64,000 nt of DNA from Boswellia sacra (GCA_013180625.2 SNVD02009787.1:248001-312000); one strand, 5' to 3'. Shown: positions 21,958-33,837, numbered from the stretch's first letter. Numbers and translations are program-made. The notes: a model not told the origin generated them from the sequence alone.

Positions 21958-23931
21958 TGAACGGGGCTTTCATCCCGTCAGAGCGTTTGTGACCACCATA
22001 CTATGTCAAAGCCTCTTTTGAGACTTAAGAAAACTCAAACGAGCCATGGGCACGTTCAAAAAAATAGAGTCGCCACCCAATTCTTCAATTGGGATAATGG
22101 GGGCAATCTAATCCCTCGCTTTAAGACCTAAACTATCCTCATCCCTTTAGATGGGTTCAGGAAGTTAGGTACGAGTCATTCGCCTCATCCGGATCAAAAT
22201 CTGGCCTCCACCAAGGTTTACCAAATAAGAATAACTCATGTTATTATAGAGTCCGCTTAGGGTTGTTCGTTTTATGCACGCATTATCCATTTTATCTTCT
22301 TGAAGCAAATAAGCTGATTTCATTCATGGCAATTATATATTCATACAAAGAAAAAGGGAGAAGAATAGATTACATTTCCTTCAAATATGGGGGAAGGGGA
22401 AGAGGATTACATTCATAGTTCTTCAATAAGTAAGTAAATTCTACTTTAGCATTTCAAATATAGCATTCATTCATTCACATAAATCATACATTCAAATATC
22501 AAATATAAATAATCAATTTGAGAATCAATAGATAATGAATTCCTCACCAACATATGCAAGTCTATTCAATGTCTATTAAGCCTTTTCAGGCATATACTCA
22601 TACATTCATTCATTATAAGTAATGGTCTCTCACCATCAATGTGAGTCCACCATCACTTCATGGCATCATCCTAATCATGTTTCTAATCATAGTATATTCA
22701 TACATTCATTTATATTAATTAATCAAAATACAAAGCCATAATCTAGAATCATAACACTTCGACCTAGACTTGATAATTCTACCCATTGCTATTTTAGTAT
22801 AATTTATATTTTATTTATAACAAATCATGGCATTTCTAGCCTCATTCAATTGATCAAAATCAAACGAAGTTATTCTAGCTCAATCAAACCATTCAAGCGC
22901 AATTAAGGTAATTCACACACATATTCTATGCTATTTCCTAGCATACTCCAAAGCAATCATAAGTTCTCCAGTATGATTCTAATAATATGCTCCTACGCAT
23001 GATTCTAGGCATGTACTCCTAAGCATGTTTTTAAGCATTCACAAAGAAAATAAAGACATGATTCTAATAAAGAAAGGAAAACGGACTTACCTCAACACGT
23101 GTATCCATCTCGCAAAACAAACAAGGGTTAGAACAGTTCATAATAACCCCCAAACATGCTTCTAAGCATAAAAATAAATTCTAAACATGCCAATTCTAAG
23201 CAAGAAAAATAAATTAGAAAAGTGGAAGGAGAAGAGAGAATTGCTATCAGGATGTACCCTTTTCGGGTTTAGAGCAAATATTAGACACCCAAAAAAACAT
23301 TTGACTAGAAAGGACTCCTTGGAATTCTTATAATGTGTCCTAGAGAGAGAGAGAGAGAGAGAGCATTTCTGGATCGCATAGAAGTGAGGAAGGGGGCTGT
23401 TTATATAAGAGAGGGTTGAGGCTGAAAAAGGAAGAAGAGAATAAAAAATGGAAGGTTTCTAATGAAATTTTCCATATTTGACAAGACAACAATCGGTCGG
23501 CTGTTGGCAGACCGTCGGCCAACACTATGACAACCGATCGACTATTGGCAAATCATTGGCTAGCACTCTAACAGTCGGCCAGCTGTTGGTCAACAACCAG
23601 CTGGTTGTTGCTCGCCGGACTTTCCTATTTTGCAACGTTTCAGTGTTGTCCCTTTTGACCTTTGTCTGTTCGATCACGCATAACTTTTAGAATTCAACTC
23701 TGATTTCTATGAAAACTAGACATTTGTAGCTTCACAACAGTATATGATTCATCAATAAATTCCTTCTGGATTGATTTCTATGATTTTTTGAAGTCATATG
23801 TGAGTTTTCAAGACTCTTGGTTGGTTTCTTCTAACCCTTCTCCCTTTGGCTTCCAAGGGCATTTCAGTTATTTTCATTACTCAATATTAATTCTTATTTC
23901 ATCATTGAGCCTAAAAAATCAAGTATCTACA
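21958..23931 (-). mobile_element. Ogre-like LTR, about 1,974 bp
   Basis: On the minus strand it starts TGTAGATACTTGA (23931) and ends TTCA (21958), followed by the primer site. A TATATAAA box lies near 23400, upstream of a GA/CT microsatellite (23341-23364), a plausible promoter and start region. A polypurine-like AAGGTGGGAGGG sits directly upstream at 23932-23943, which normally precedes a 3' LTR rather than a 5' LTR. Confidence 0.65.
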
Positions 23932-23981
23932 CCCTCCCACCTTACTTAAAACCTTTGCCCAAAAACAATTTAGTCGCCCCC
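23932..23981 (-). other. Polypurine tract and internal tail of an Ogre-like element
   Basis: On the minus strand it reads TTTTTGGGCAAAGG and then GTAAGGTGGGAGGG immediately before the LTR. It looks like the 3' internal end of an Ogre-like element, implying that the LTR at 21958-23931 also served as a 3' LTR. Confidence 0.5.
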
Positions 23982-24383
23982 TGTGTTTACTAGCTATTCG
24001 ACTTGGGCGTGGAAGACTACTATTATGGCCATATAAAATTGGGCCTTGATTGGTCCAATAAAGACAAGTAAGCCTATTACTAAAGCCCATTACCTAAGCC
24101 TACATGGATCCCACAATGACCTCTCCTAATGTCTATATAAGCCATCTTGATCTTCACTCAAGGTATGCACATTTCTCTAAACTCACTCTCTCTATAAATC
24201 CTTACTCTCTAGAGCTTCTCTCTCTAGAAAGCTCACTCAGAAAATTTTGGTGTGTTAAAAACTGACTTGAGCGCCAGAGTGTTCTCGTTGGCACCCTTAA
24301 CCGTTTTCTTTGTTTTCAAAACCTTAACCGGACAATCCGCTCAAGCCCAGCCCGCTTTCTGACCGTGCAAAAATCGTGCATCA
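23982..24383 (+). mobile_element. Gypsy (Tat/Athila-type) 5' LTR, plus strand
   Basis: It begins TGTGTTTACTAGC, has a TATA-type TCTATATAAGCC near 24130, a pyrimidine-rich stretch, and the family-typical GACTTGAGCGCCAGAGTGTT then GGCACCCTTAACCG, ending at GTGCATCA. The primer-site-like TTGGCTCCGTATGTGAG follows at 24388. The internal region is lost about 90 bp downstream. Confidence 0.6.
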
Positions 24384-24387
24384 ATAG

Positions 24388-24480
24388 TTGGCTCCGTATG
24401 TGAGATTGTCCATACTGACACCCCATTCCACCATGCCACAACCCAACCCACTGAGGGGCCTATTCACATTGGGTCCAAAT
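24388..24480 (+). other. Primer binding site and short leader of the gypsy element
   Basis: TTGGCTCCGTATGTGAG is a mutated TTGGCGCCGTCTGTGGG-type primer site. The leader stops at about 24480, where a different repeat begins. Confidence 0.5.
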
Positions 24481-24485
24481 TAGGG

Positions 24486-24662
24486 GGGGTGACTTTGTCC
24501 CACATCTCTTGTGTAGTGGATTGGCTTGTGGCTTATAAGAGTAGAGGTTACTCTCCTTCCCCAACGAGGGCCCTTTTGAGGACAAAACTGTACAGGCTTC
24601 AACCCAAAGCAGACACTATCTCGTGGGGACGCAAGCCCATAAAATCCATGCATCAAAACTTC
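24486..24662 (+). repeat. LTR-like fragment, unassigned
   Basis: GACTTTGTCCCACATCTCTT, then GGCTTATAAGAGTAG and GAGGACAAAACTGTACAGG, is a pattern I associate with plant TRIM or Copia LTRs. No termini or primer site were found. Confidence 0.3.
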
Positions 24663-25080
24663 TTGCTATTGTTTTTTTCTTAAATTTCTAGATAAGGTTG
24701 TGATTTTTTAAGAGCAAGTGTAACTTATTCATTCAAAAATTATAATAAGAAATTAAATTTGATCAAAATTTAAGTACCTTAAAAAAAATCTTTGATTCAA
24801 ATTAACTTTCTAGTACTTATCATAAATAGAAGTGTAAAATAAGAGAGTTCGATGCCAAAACCATGGCTGAAAGGATTTTTAAGATCAATAATTTTTAAAC
24901 TAAAAAGATTACTTAAGACAAAGAAGATTATCCATTTTTATTGCCATATGCACTCCAATAACTTTTTTAATGTGATCCTTTCATCTAAAGTTTTCTACTC
25001 ACCAATGTTAAAGAATATCAATTGATTACTCATTTAATAACTAGAAACCTAATGGACTGTTTGAGATTTGATCAGCAATT

Positions 25081-25339
25081 CGAATGAATAGCGTAAAAAA
25101 TATATCGGATTCGGATAATATATACAATAAATTAACAATAAACATGAAGACAAAGCACCACAAATTTGTTTTAACACAACTTGTTATCAAATCTAAAATA
25201 TACAATCCAACAAATCCAATATCAACACCGACATATCTCAAAATTATTCTTTATTATCATTTTGCTGAAAAATATGGGTCGACAAAAGAGTTAACTCACG
25301 AGGAAGGCAAGGTTCACCTAGTAAGGGTATGTGTTGATT
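25081..25339 (+). other. Exon-like segment of unidentified duplicated gene
   Basis: The end of this frame encodes YHFAEKYGSTKELTHEEGKV followed by a GTAAGG-like donor near 25323. A related segment with ATCATTTTGCTGAAAAAATG occurs at 29282-29345, but its frame is broken. The two flank repeat copy B, suggesting tandem copies of one unknown gene. Confidence 0.3.
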
Positions 25340-26322
25340 TCAACTAATTCCTTTATTTAAAAGATTGTTTCAGACGAACACTTACAAGCCAACTCATCAG
25401 TCGAAAGTCTATTTTTGTGAGCATGCATACATAAATTGATGTAGGAAAATGCATATATATATAAAATTCAAAATTGAGAAAAAACACATTTCAATTTAAG
25501 CTTATGTATATTGTGGTATAATTAAAGGTTCTAACGAATTGTTTCAAATTCTTGGTTCTATAAGATGTTGTTTAATCAACAAAATAATTTTGAAAATATT
25601 GGAATAATTTGGTGTGACTTCAAGCAGTACCGAAAGTAAACTGATCAAGGATATACACTAGCAGTACTACGAAATTCTAATTTTGGCTAGAAATCTTTCT
25701 TTTTTAACTGGTAAAACTGGTCCACTCTTGATGTAGGACAAATTAGGAATAAATTAGGGATTTTAATTTTGATTTTAGGGATTTTAATAAATTAGGGATT
25801 TTGACTATTATTAGGGATTTTGACTTTCTAAATTGGGAGTAATCCTAATTTGAGTCATTTTCCTAAATTAATAGTTTACTATTTTATTTAGAATTTAATT
25901 TTGGTATTTTCTAGTTAAATTAGGATTATGATTCTATTTCCTAATAGGATTTTATTTCCTAGTAGAACTAGGCTTTAAGGTCCTATAAATAGGAACCTTT
26001 AGTTATGTTATTTTCAGATTTGGTTGTTATTGTTTTTTTGATCTTTTAGTAAAAAGATTATTTCTCCCTCAATTTTCACTCTACTTCTTCCCCAAATTTC
26101 TTCTATTATTTCTTCCATTTCCTCCGTCTACATCTCCCTCCCTTTCTGTTAATTTGAGGAACCCCGTTCTCATCAATTGGTATCAGAGCGTGGTTTTGAT
26201 CCCCTCTTATACTATTTATCCTTTAATTTTTGTTCAATCCATAAACCCTAAAACCTCCCACCACCATCAACTTATTTTACCCCAATTTCATCTTCCATCA
26301 CCCCTAAAAAAAAAAAAAAAAT

Positions 26323-26430
26323 TACTGTTCATCGGCGAACTGTTCACAATGAGTACTGTTCATCGGACGTACTGTTCATCGTGCACTGTTCACGGACGTC
26401 ACTGTTCACCGCTGATACTGTTCATCAACA
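26323..26430 (+). repeat. Short tandem ACTGTTCAYCG repeats in element leader
   Basis: About seven copies of ACTGTTCATCGG or ACTGTTCACGG variants lie just upstream of the element's reading frame. Confidence 0.8.
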
Positions 26431-27100
26431 GCACATAATTCGAAGCAAGAAAAATCAAACTGAAGACCCTGACATGTCTGAAACCTCAGTCCAACAACCT
26501 GAAATATTAGAAACAGTCCGGCTTGTAAATGTTCGGGTTGATGCTTTGGAAAATAAGATGGAAGAAATATTAACAATTGTAAAAGCCTTACAAGCTTCCT
26601 TTCTTAAAATACATGGCCCTAATTTGGAGTCATCCACCAAACATAGGAATCAAGAAATCTTGGGTGCAACTCCTAAGAACCATGAGGATGAGTGTGATGA
26701 TTCTAGTGGAGATGATGAAGCAAGCGAGATTGATCTTGTAGATGGACATGAATCTAGAGGTGATATTGAGATTGAGGGCAAGACGATTCCTAATGATGAT
26801 GTGGAGCCTACATGTGAAGAATCTAGAGATGATATTGAGATCGAGGACAAGATGAATTCTAATGATGATGTGGAGCCTATATGTGAAGAATCTCATGAAA
26901 TCATTCAAGAAGTTGATTTCATAGGTTGTGATTCATATTTAGGTTCTTCTATTCCTATCATTGGGTCAACAGTGAAGTCTTCTATCAGGTCAATGGTCAA
27001 ATCTTCTATTGGGATTATTGTTGCTCTAACAATATTGAAGGCCGATGAAGCATCAATAATTTTTCTATCATGTGTGCTTCTAATATTGGAGCATCATTAA
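26381..27100 (+). CDS. Acidic gag-like protein of the LTR element, unassigned
   Basis: The frame is open for 239 residues from the first ATG. A later ATG at 26474 (MSETSVQQPEILETVRLVN) may be the true start, because the first ATG sits in the tandem leader repeat. Residues ~50-75 form a predicted coiled coil (VRVDALENKMEEILTIV). The middle is strongly acidic, with two copies of a GDIEIEGK / DDIEIEDK plus NDDVEP block. The C-terminus is hydrophobic (SSIGIIVALTIL). I see no zinc knuckle and no enzyme motif. The coiled-coil start resembles a gypsy gag N-terminus, but that is weak evidence. Confidence 0.45.
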   Translation: MHCSRTSLFTADTVHQQHIIRSKKNQTEDPDMSETSVQQPEILETVRLVNVRVDALENKMEEILTIVKALQASFLKIHGPNLESSTKHRNQEILGATPKNHEDECDDSSGDDEASEIDLVDGHESRGDIEIEGKTIPNDDVEPTCEESRDDIEIEDKMNSNDDVEPICEESHEIIQEVDFIGCDSYLGSSIPIIGSTVKSSIRSMVKSSIGIIVALTILKADEASIIFLSCVLLILEHH

Positions 27101-28270
27101 GCGAAGATTTGGATTGACGACTTTCCAATGATCATGCAAGATAAGACGTGGCGTTTCCTCGTGTATTGGCAATTTCCTCCTTGACAACTCGCCAGGAGTC
27201 GAGTTTTTTCAAGAGGGAGAGAATTGATGTAGGACAAATTAGGAATAAATTAGGGATTTTAATTTTGATTTTAGGGATTTTAATAAATTAGGGATTTTGA
27301 CTATTATTAGGGATTTTGACTTCCTAAATTAGGAGTAATCCTAATTTGAGTCATTTTTCTAAATTAATAGTTTACTATTTTATTTAGAATTTAATTTTGG
27401 TATTTTCTAGTTAAACTAGGATTATGATTCTATTTCCTAATAGGATTTTATTTCCTAGTAGAACTAGGCTTTAAGGTCCTATAAATAGGAACCTTTAGTT
27501 ATGTTATTTTCAGATTTGGTTGTTATTGTGTTTTTGATCTTTTAGTAAAAAGATTATTTCTCCCTCAATTTTCACTCTACTTCTTCCCCAAATTTCTTCT
27601 ATTATTTCTTCCTTTTCCTCCGTCTACATCTCCCTCCCTTTCTGTTAATTTGAGGAACCCCGTTCCTCATCAACTCTACTTCAGAGAAGAGTAGATCTGG
27701 AAGCCAAAAGAAGAGTAATTGACATTGACTGTTTCAGACAGAAGCAATGTCTTTAGTATCTTTTGGCTTCACATGGAGGGAAAGATAGTGCCAAATTAAG
27801 GTGAAGGAACAGACGATTCTGCAATGATAAAAATGATTTATTTTGCCAATTTTGTCATCAGAAGGAAAGACGAACCAACTGGAGTTCCATTAAGTGTCTT
27901 TATTTATCACAAGTAAAAAATAAATAAATTTTGCAATAATTTATTCATTGTTTTTCTTGATCTCCTAATTATATCAATTTGCCATATTTCTTTATTGTTT
28001 TGATTATTTGATGTGTATGAAGAGTTTGTCTTTCTCCTTCATGTACAATATTGTTACTTATAACTAAAACCGAACGTAAGATTAAATTATTAATATTTCA
28101 TTATGTAATTGATTATATCACTATATATCACCTTTTTTTTTAATATTCGCCACTTGCAGATTACCTTCTGTATGAATGATAATTCTCCTCCGCCATTATT
28201 TTTGTCTTATGAGATATGTTAATTGATGCATTTTATCATAGGAGATCGGCAGAAACTTGTAATTTTTCTG

Positions 28271-29447
28271 TTCTTCCAATTTTATTTTTTTGAAAAGAAA
28301 AAAGATTTAACAACACATGTAATATTTTAAGTAATATATATATATATATATATATTTTATTTAATAAGGTCTAAGAATTAATTCTATGCTATTTATTTAT
28401 ATTTATGGAAAACATCTCAAAACTAGTAATTATATATATATATTATATGTTTCAGATATCATATTATCATGGAAGCATTTACAAATAAGCAATTAAAATA
28501 AATTTATTATAGTGCCATAAAAAATTCATTTCTTAATTAATCTATCTTTCAAGTCATGTCAAAAAGTAAAAAATGTGTATAAAGAAACAAAAACAAGATG
28601 AAAAAAAGGACCATTAACATTAAATTAAAGAATTCTTTCCAAATTTTTTACATTTGTATAAAAGCTAATTAAAGTTTTAGTTTTTTTCAATTCAAATTAA
28701 ATTTTTTGATTCGGACCTAAAATTATTATATTCTCTTCATCTCTCGGATAACAGTTTGTTTCCTCTTCTCTTAAACAATTTACATTATTTTTTTCTTCTC
28801 TTTCCACTAGATCAAACATTTATTTTGCTGCAAATTTTATTAATAAAATTTTATTATTCATGGTTATGTCTTTATAAGCAAAAGTTTCCCCACGAATTCA
28901 AAGCTACCCCGGGTAATATAATTGTAAATGGTAATAATCATTGCGAGACACGCAAAGTTTAACAAAATGGTTCAAACATTACAAATTGAGTTTTAGGATT
29001 TGTATCATGAAGAAAGGCGAGACAATGCAATAATTTATTCTTATACATATATAAGAACACATTAATTTACTTTTAAAAGAAATTTTCACATTAGCATTAA
29101 TCCTAATCCTTCAATATGCATCTATCTAATGACTATAAATGCCTGTGAAAATTTGTGTATATAAAATATGGGAATCCTGAACTTGTCTATGATATCTTAT
29201 ATAAATAGTTATAAGTTATTTCTGGAAGATAAAAACATAGAATTATTAATGTTAATAATCTTTATATTTTTGTTTAAGAACATCATTTTGCTGAAAAAAT
29301 GTGCGGCCAAATCGACATTTCACAAGGAAGCCTCTCGGCTGTGAGTTTTAATTAACCAAAATGATTTATAGAGCTTATTGAGCACGTCACTTCAAATAAT
29401 TGTCCACGTTTTAGAACTAAGCAATGATTTACATGAACTTCACCAAG
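28271..29447. other. AT-rich spacer, no gene seen
   Basis: Contains TA microsatellites near 28335 and 28430 and the broken exon-like segment at 29282-29345, shared with 25250-25340. No intact coding segment. Confidence 0.5.
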
Positions 29448-29620
29448 ATTTACAAGAAAACTTAGTTTTTGTGTCACAATTTTTATGTCACTTCTTAAAA
29501 GAATGACATATAATTAGATTTCTATAGTAAGTAAAACTCATACATATCATTTTATTAAAAAGGCGGGTTAGTTTATCATGACACAATTTTTAAGTGTGTC
29601 ACATATTTATGGACTATAAA
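29448..29620. repeat. Left terminus and subterminal repeats of the CACTA-like element
   Basis: Several GTGTCAC / GTGACAT-type motifs in both orientations (TTTTTGTGTCACAATTTTTA, TCATGACACAATTTTTAAG, TGTGTCACATAT) follow the ACAAGAAAACTT terminus. Confidence 0.5.
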
Positions 29621-29639
29621 AGAAAAGATAAAGAACCCT

Positions 29640-30079
29640 AAGACCTAATTTGTCTCTCTTTGCATCGCCTCTCTCTCTCTGTGTGTAAATTCACTACTCT
29701 TCTTCGTCTCAACTTCTTCTCTTCTTCACTCTTCACACAAGCAAATATGCCATGATTAATGATAAAACTCTAACTTCAAGCTGTCGACGGCGATCATGGA
29801 TTCGTACACTTACAGTAGCTTTGACCGGGCAGGGGTGTTCGATTGCTCAAACAACTTCTCGTCGATTTTGCTGCAGCCGATTCCAAAGAATCTGATCAAC
29901 TCGGGGCCAATATTCTTGGGGAACTTCAATTCAAGGCCGCTGGAGAGGGGGTTCTTGTCGGGTCTGATTGAGAGAGGATTCATGTCGGGTCCGCTCGATT
30001 GCGAGCTGTTTTCGGGTTTGTTTGAAAAGGGTAGGTCCGAGTTATCAGAATTGTTCCATCAGGATTATCAATTTACTGG
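29640..30079 (+). pseudogene. POLTERGEIST-like PP2C fragment behind a 5' UTR-like leader
   Basis: A pyrimidine-rich leader (29640-29780) precedes an ATG at 29796. The frame encodes SSILLQPIPKNLINSGPIFL, then LERGFLSGLIERGFMSGPLD and further SG-rich repeats. These low-complexity repeats are typical of the N-terminal region of plant POL/PLL protein phosphatases 2C, nuclear or membrane-associated regulators of stem-cell signalling. The exon appears to end at 30079 with a GTTTGT donor. The catalytic PP2C domain is absent. The ATG and first residues may have been created by the junction, giving a chimeric frame that reads on to a stop at 30254. Confidence 0.65.
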
Positions 30080-30719
30080 TTTGTTTCTTGTTAGTAATAT
30101 TTTTTCAAAAGTAATTAATTTAATTCATGTGCTTTATAGCAGTTCTGCCTATAACTGGTCTAAATCTCTAATGATATATGCTAAATTAAGGAAGCAAGAT
30201 CTGGATTTTACAAAAGCATGTGCTAAGAATCCTGAGATATATAATAGTTTTTGAAAGGATTCTGCTTTCAGAATTGTTCCCTGCCATTATAACCTTGAAG
30301 ACGGAGTTTTTATCTGTGGTAATGGGGGTTTCAGTGTCTTAAATGTTTTTCATGTTGCTGCATTTTGCTACTGCACGTGTTCACTCAGTATGCTGCTTTC
30401 CACTTCGAATTTGAATTTGCTAAGTAGAAGATAATGTACCTGTGCTTCGCTCACCCCATTAGAGTGCATTGTATTCTTCATTGCCTTTTATTTCTGTGCC
30501 TTATCTATGTGTATAATATTTGATTTCAGCATAAACTGCTGTAGATACTAGATGTTGCATGAATATGTTGCTTCTTGGTTTTATTTGGTTGCTACAGCAT
30601 TCATGGATGTAGTTCCAGAAATACATCTTATATGTCAATTGTTTATGCTTGACCTATATTTTGTATGTTCAAGGTGCTTCTTTTTTGTCAATTAGTTGAG
30701 TATTCCATGCTGTTTTTAG

Positions 30720-31083
30720 GTTCACAAATAATGTCCTCAGCATAGCACAACAAGTGTGGTCACGCAAATTAGGTGGTGCGAAGCCTGTTGTTAATGAGAA
30801 TGCAAGTGGAATCATCTCTGCAGGACATGCTAAACGATCAGCTTCTCAGCTAGCTCGGGCTGCTGAAAGGTAAGTTTTCTGTTTCCTAACACTTGTATTT
30901 AATTTTTCAGCTTCTTCTACAGTGTCTTACCCAGGAAAAAAAATGGAAATCAACAGGTTCAAGCAATTCAAAGAGGGAGAGAAGAGGAAGAAATTGAGCA
31001 AGGCCTTACCAGCAGAAGAGGTTCAAGCTCTGGATTCTGCATCCGATGCTGAAGAGGAATCCGATGTACAGACTGTAGACAAG
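30720..31083 (+). pseudogene. Unidentified two-exon fragment, basic/acidic
   Basis: Exons 30720-30869 and 30957-31083 have good GT-AG borders and join in phase. They encode FTNNVLSIAQQVWSRKLGG, later ISAGHAKRSASQLARAAERF, then a basic-to-acidic tail (KQFKEGEKRKKLSKALPAEE, ASDAEEESDV). The frame is intact. I cannot name the family; the charge pattern suggests a nuclear or nucleolar protein. Similar sense-strand fragments lie on either side. Confidence 0.5.
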
Positions 31084-31991
31084 GTAAAATATAGACTTTA
31101 AGTGTTTAGGAACCAGTTGGTAAAATAAAGATGGCTCTTCTGACAAATACCCTCTGTAGTGAACTTGCCATAATATTTTGAAGACTTTAAGTGTTTAGGA
31201 ACCTTAATGGTATAGTGCTTAAATAAAAGGAGTACAATTTTGTGAACTTGCCATAATATTTTGTTGTAATAATGCAGATGCTGGTCCCAAATTAAAACTC
31301 TTCAAGTTGTCTCAATAGCTTTTTGCGGGTCCATGGGTTGGAAAGCTTGAACTTTCCTTGCATGTCACACTTTTCCAATGCCTGAAATGACCATTGTACT
31401 CCTTTTCTATGCACATGCATGATTTCTTTGGAATTCTATGAAGTTGGTTTATGAAGCTTGTTTTATTTTATGTTCATAGCAATAATGTGTTTTTTCACTT
31501 AAACGTCTCCTGTATTGAAATATTTTTTGGAAGAATTGGTGGGATGGGTCAAATGATATAATGCTTGGTTTCCAATCAAGAGGCCATAGGTTAAATTTCT
31601 TTAAAGTCACCTGCTTGTGCTGCATCTTCTCAGTTTCCTAGTCTAACAGTAACACAAGTGCTAAAGGATTTTTGGGTTATCAATAATAAAAGTGCATTAA
31701 TAGATTAAGATATACGAATGCCTTCAACTTTAAATATTTATTAGGTCTTATACAAATTGCAATGTAAGGTAATACAATTGTAGTGACGTATAGTAGGCTT
31801 ATATAGGGGTATTTTCTCTGAGAGCTTTCTAACATCTGTTTTTGAATTTGTCTTTGAATATTTTATTTTCTTTGACTTAAAAGAACCCCAACAAAAGACC
31901 ACCCCACTCCCCCCTTCCCCAACAAAATGGGAAAAAAAAAATTCTGGAGAAATGAAAATTGATGTTGTTTTGTTGTGGCAATATCTTTCAG

Positions 31992-33837
31992 CCAGTTGTC
32001 TTTCTACATGGGGGACCAGGAGGAGGTGCTGCACCAAGTAATCGTAGATTCTTCAATCCTGAGTTTTACCGCATCATTCTATTTGATCAGGTTATTCTTT
32101 TAACCTTTATGGGAATTTATTTGTTGTTAAAATTCTCTCTAAATGAGTATTTATACTTTTCCCAGCGAGGTGCAGGAAAAAGTACCCCCATGCTTGCTTG
32201 GTTGAAAATACCACATGGGACCTCATTGATGACATTGAAAAACTGAGACAACACTTGGAAATTCCAGAGTGGCAGGTCTATTTCACTTCTGGTTCTTGCT
32301 AAATAAAAAAAATTATCATCTTTGGTTACGAAGTGCTAGTGGATCTACTTTTTTTCAGTCTCTAATTGTACAGGTATTTGGTGGGTCATGGGGAAGCACA
32401 CTTGCTCTGGCATACAGCCAATCACACCCTGACAAGGTGTGTAAGTCTACTTGGTTTGTTTTTGTTTGGAACTCATGGATTCTGGAAATATACCTTGTAT
32501 TCAACATTTCTTGACATGAATAACTAATTGATTTTTGATAGTTTTTATATGATTTTTAAGGTCACTGGCATGGTCCTCCAAGGAATCTTTCTCTTGCGAA
32601 AGAAAGAGATTGATTGGTTTTATGAGGGAGGTGCTGCTGCTCTATACCCTAATGGTATGTTTAATAAAAATCCTTTACTTGATGTTGAGATAATTGTTGT
32701 CAATTCATGACATATGGTTTCCCACTTGCCTCGTAGTTAGATTTTTAGTTGCATATAGGGTATAAATGATTGTAAGATCTTAAATGACTGCGGGTTCTCA
32801 TTTCCTGCATCTTGAATCCAGGACTATCAAAAATGAATTTGTAGAATTACTTAAGGAGTGTTTTGGAGTACCCTTTCCACAAATTATCTCTATCATTCCC
32901 TTATCAACGGTTCCTCCTTTGTATTTTCAGCATTTTGTCAACTTTAAGATGTTAAATAATCTTATGTTAGGTTTAATATCTATTTTAAAAAGCATACACA
33001 ATGAAAGTTGTTTGATGGTTAATGATTGCAATTTCATTTACAGCTTGGGAGCCATTTAGAGACCTCATTCCAGAAAATGAGAGGGGTTGTTTCATTGAAG
33101 CCTACCACAAGAGAGTTAATTCTGATGATATAGAGACACAAGGAAGGGTTGTTTTGCTTGCTTCTTGACTTATGCCACCATTCTTTGTGTGTCTTAGTCA
33201 TATTGAACTCCTTTATCTTTAAACTTTACTTTGTCTAAAAGTTTCACTCCATGTATATACCTTCATGCATCTACAATAATTAAATTTGCCAAGAAAGAAC
33301 TTTAGAAAGCATGTATTACAATTAAAAATGCAAAAAGTGGGTCCTGCCAATTAGGTGAGGAATGACACTTACCTGGCTGATTGATTGGAATCTAGTTTGC
33401 ATATAATGTATTTGTTGTGATCTTAGGCGATCATTTACACGTGAAATGTGTAAAATGTTGCTCTTCTAGAATTTGGATTAGGGTTAGGTATTGGATATTG
33501 ACTGGTTATTACATTATACTGATTTTAGAGGTCTTGGATTTGAATCTCAAAAACTGTGGAGTCTGGGTTTAACATTTGTGGAAGAAGAATACATATATAT
33601 ATATATATGTATATACAGCAAACCATGTATGAGTTTTTTGAAACTTTATCCTGTTATTAGTGTTTTTCTATACAAGAAAAAGCTTGCATAATTCATTTGC
33701 TTATATACTTACATAATTTTCTTGTTATTTCTTAGTGTGCAGTTGCTAGAGCATGGACCAAATGGGAAATGATGACTGCCCATCTTCTGCCAAATGAAGA
33801 AAACATCAAGAGAGGGGATGATGATATATTTTCATTG
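31992..33837 (+). pseudogene. Proline iminopeptidase fragment, six exons
   Basis: Exons at 31992-32090, 32166-32275, 32374-32436, 32561-32654, 33044-33147 and 33736-33837 all have GT-AG borders. They encode HGGPGGGAAPSNRRFF (oxyanion region), FDQRGAGKSTP, VFGGSWGSTLALAYSQSHPD (the nucleophile serine lies in GGSWGS), GMVLQGIFLLRKKEIDWFY, EPFRDLIPENERG and RAWTKWEMMTAHLLP. This is the alpha/beta-hydrolase peptidase family S33, which removes N-terminal proline from peptides. A one- or two-base indel in the second exon shifts the frame after KSTP. The N-terminus and the exons with the catalytic Asp and His are missing, so it cannot be active. Confidence 0.85.

Larger units (their letters stand above)
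25729..27672 (+). mobile_element. Young non-autonomous LTR retrotransposon with ACTCT duplication
   Basis: LTRs lie at 25729-26175 and 27225-27672, each starting TGATGTAGGACAAATTAGG and ending in CATCA. They differ by about six substitutions and one indel (roughly 98.6% identical by my count). The flanks are ACTCT (25724-25728) and ACTCT (27673-27677), a perfect 5-bp duplication. The primer site TGGTATCAGAGC (26178-26189) follows the 5' LTR and a purine tract AAGAGGGAGAGAA precedes the 3' LTR. A TATAAATAG box lies near 25985. The internal region is only about 1.05 kb and lacks protease, integrase and reverse transcriptase, so mobilisation must have used enzymes from another element. Confidence 0.95.
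25340..28270 (+). repeat. Dispersed repeat family, copy B, split by an LTR element
   Basis: Homology to copies A and C runs 25340-25728, breaks for a 1,944-bp LTR element, then resumes at 27678 (GAGTAGATCTGGAAGCC) and reaches about 28270. The distal part, with CTTGCAGATTACCTTC and AGATCGGCAGAAACTTGTA, is shared with copy C and looks like an intron acceptor plus exon. Product unknown. Confidence 0.6.

Noticed and set aside
24486..24662. Cassandra-type TRIM with a 5S rRNA-like promoter
   Set aside because: The 5S-like box is not present in this fragment.
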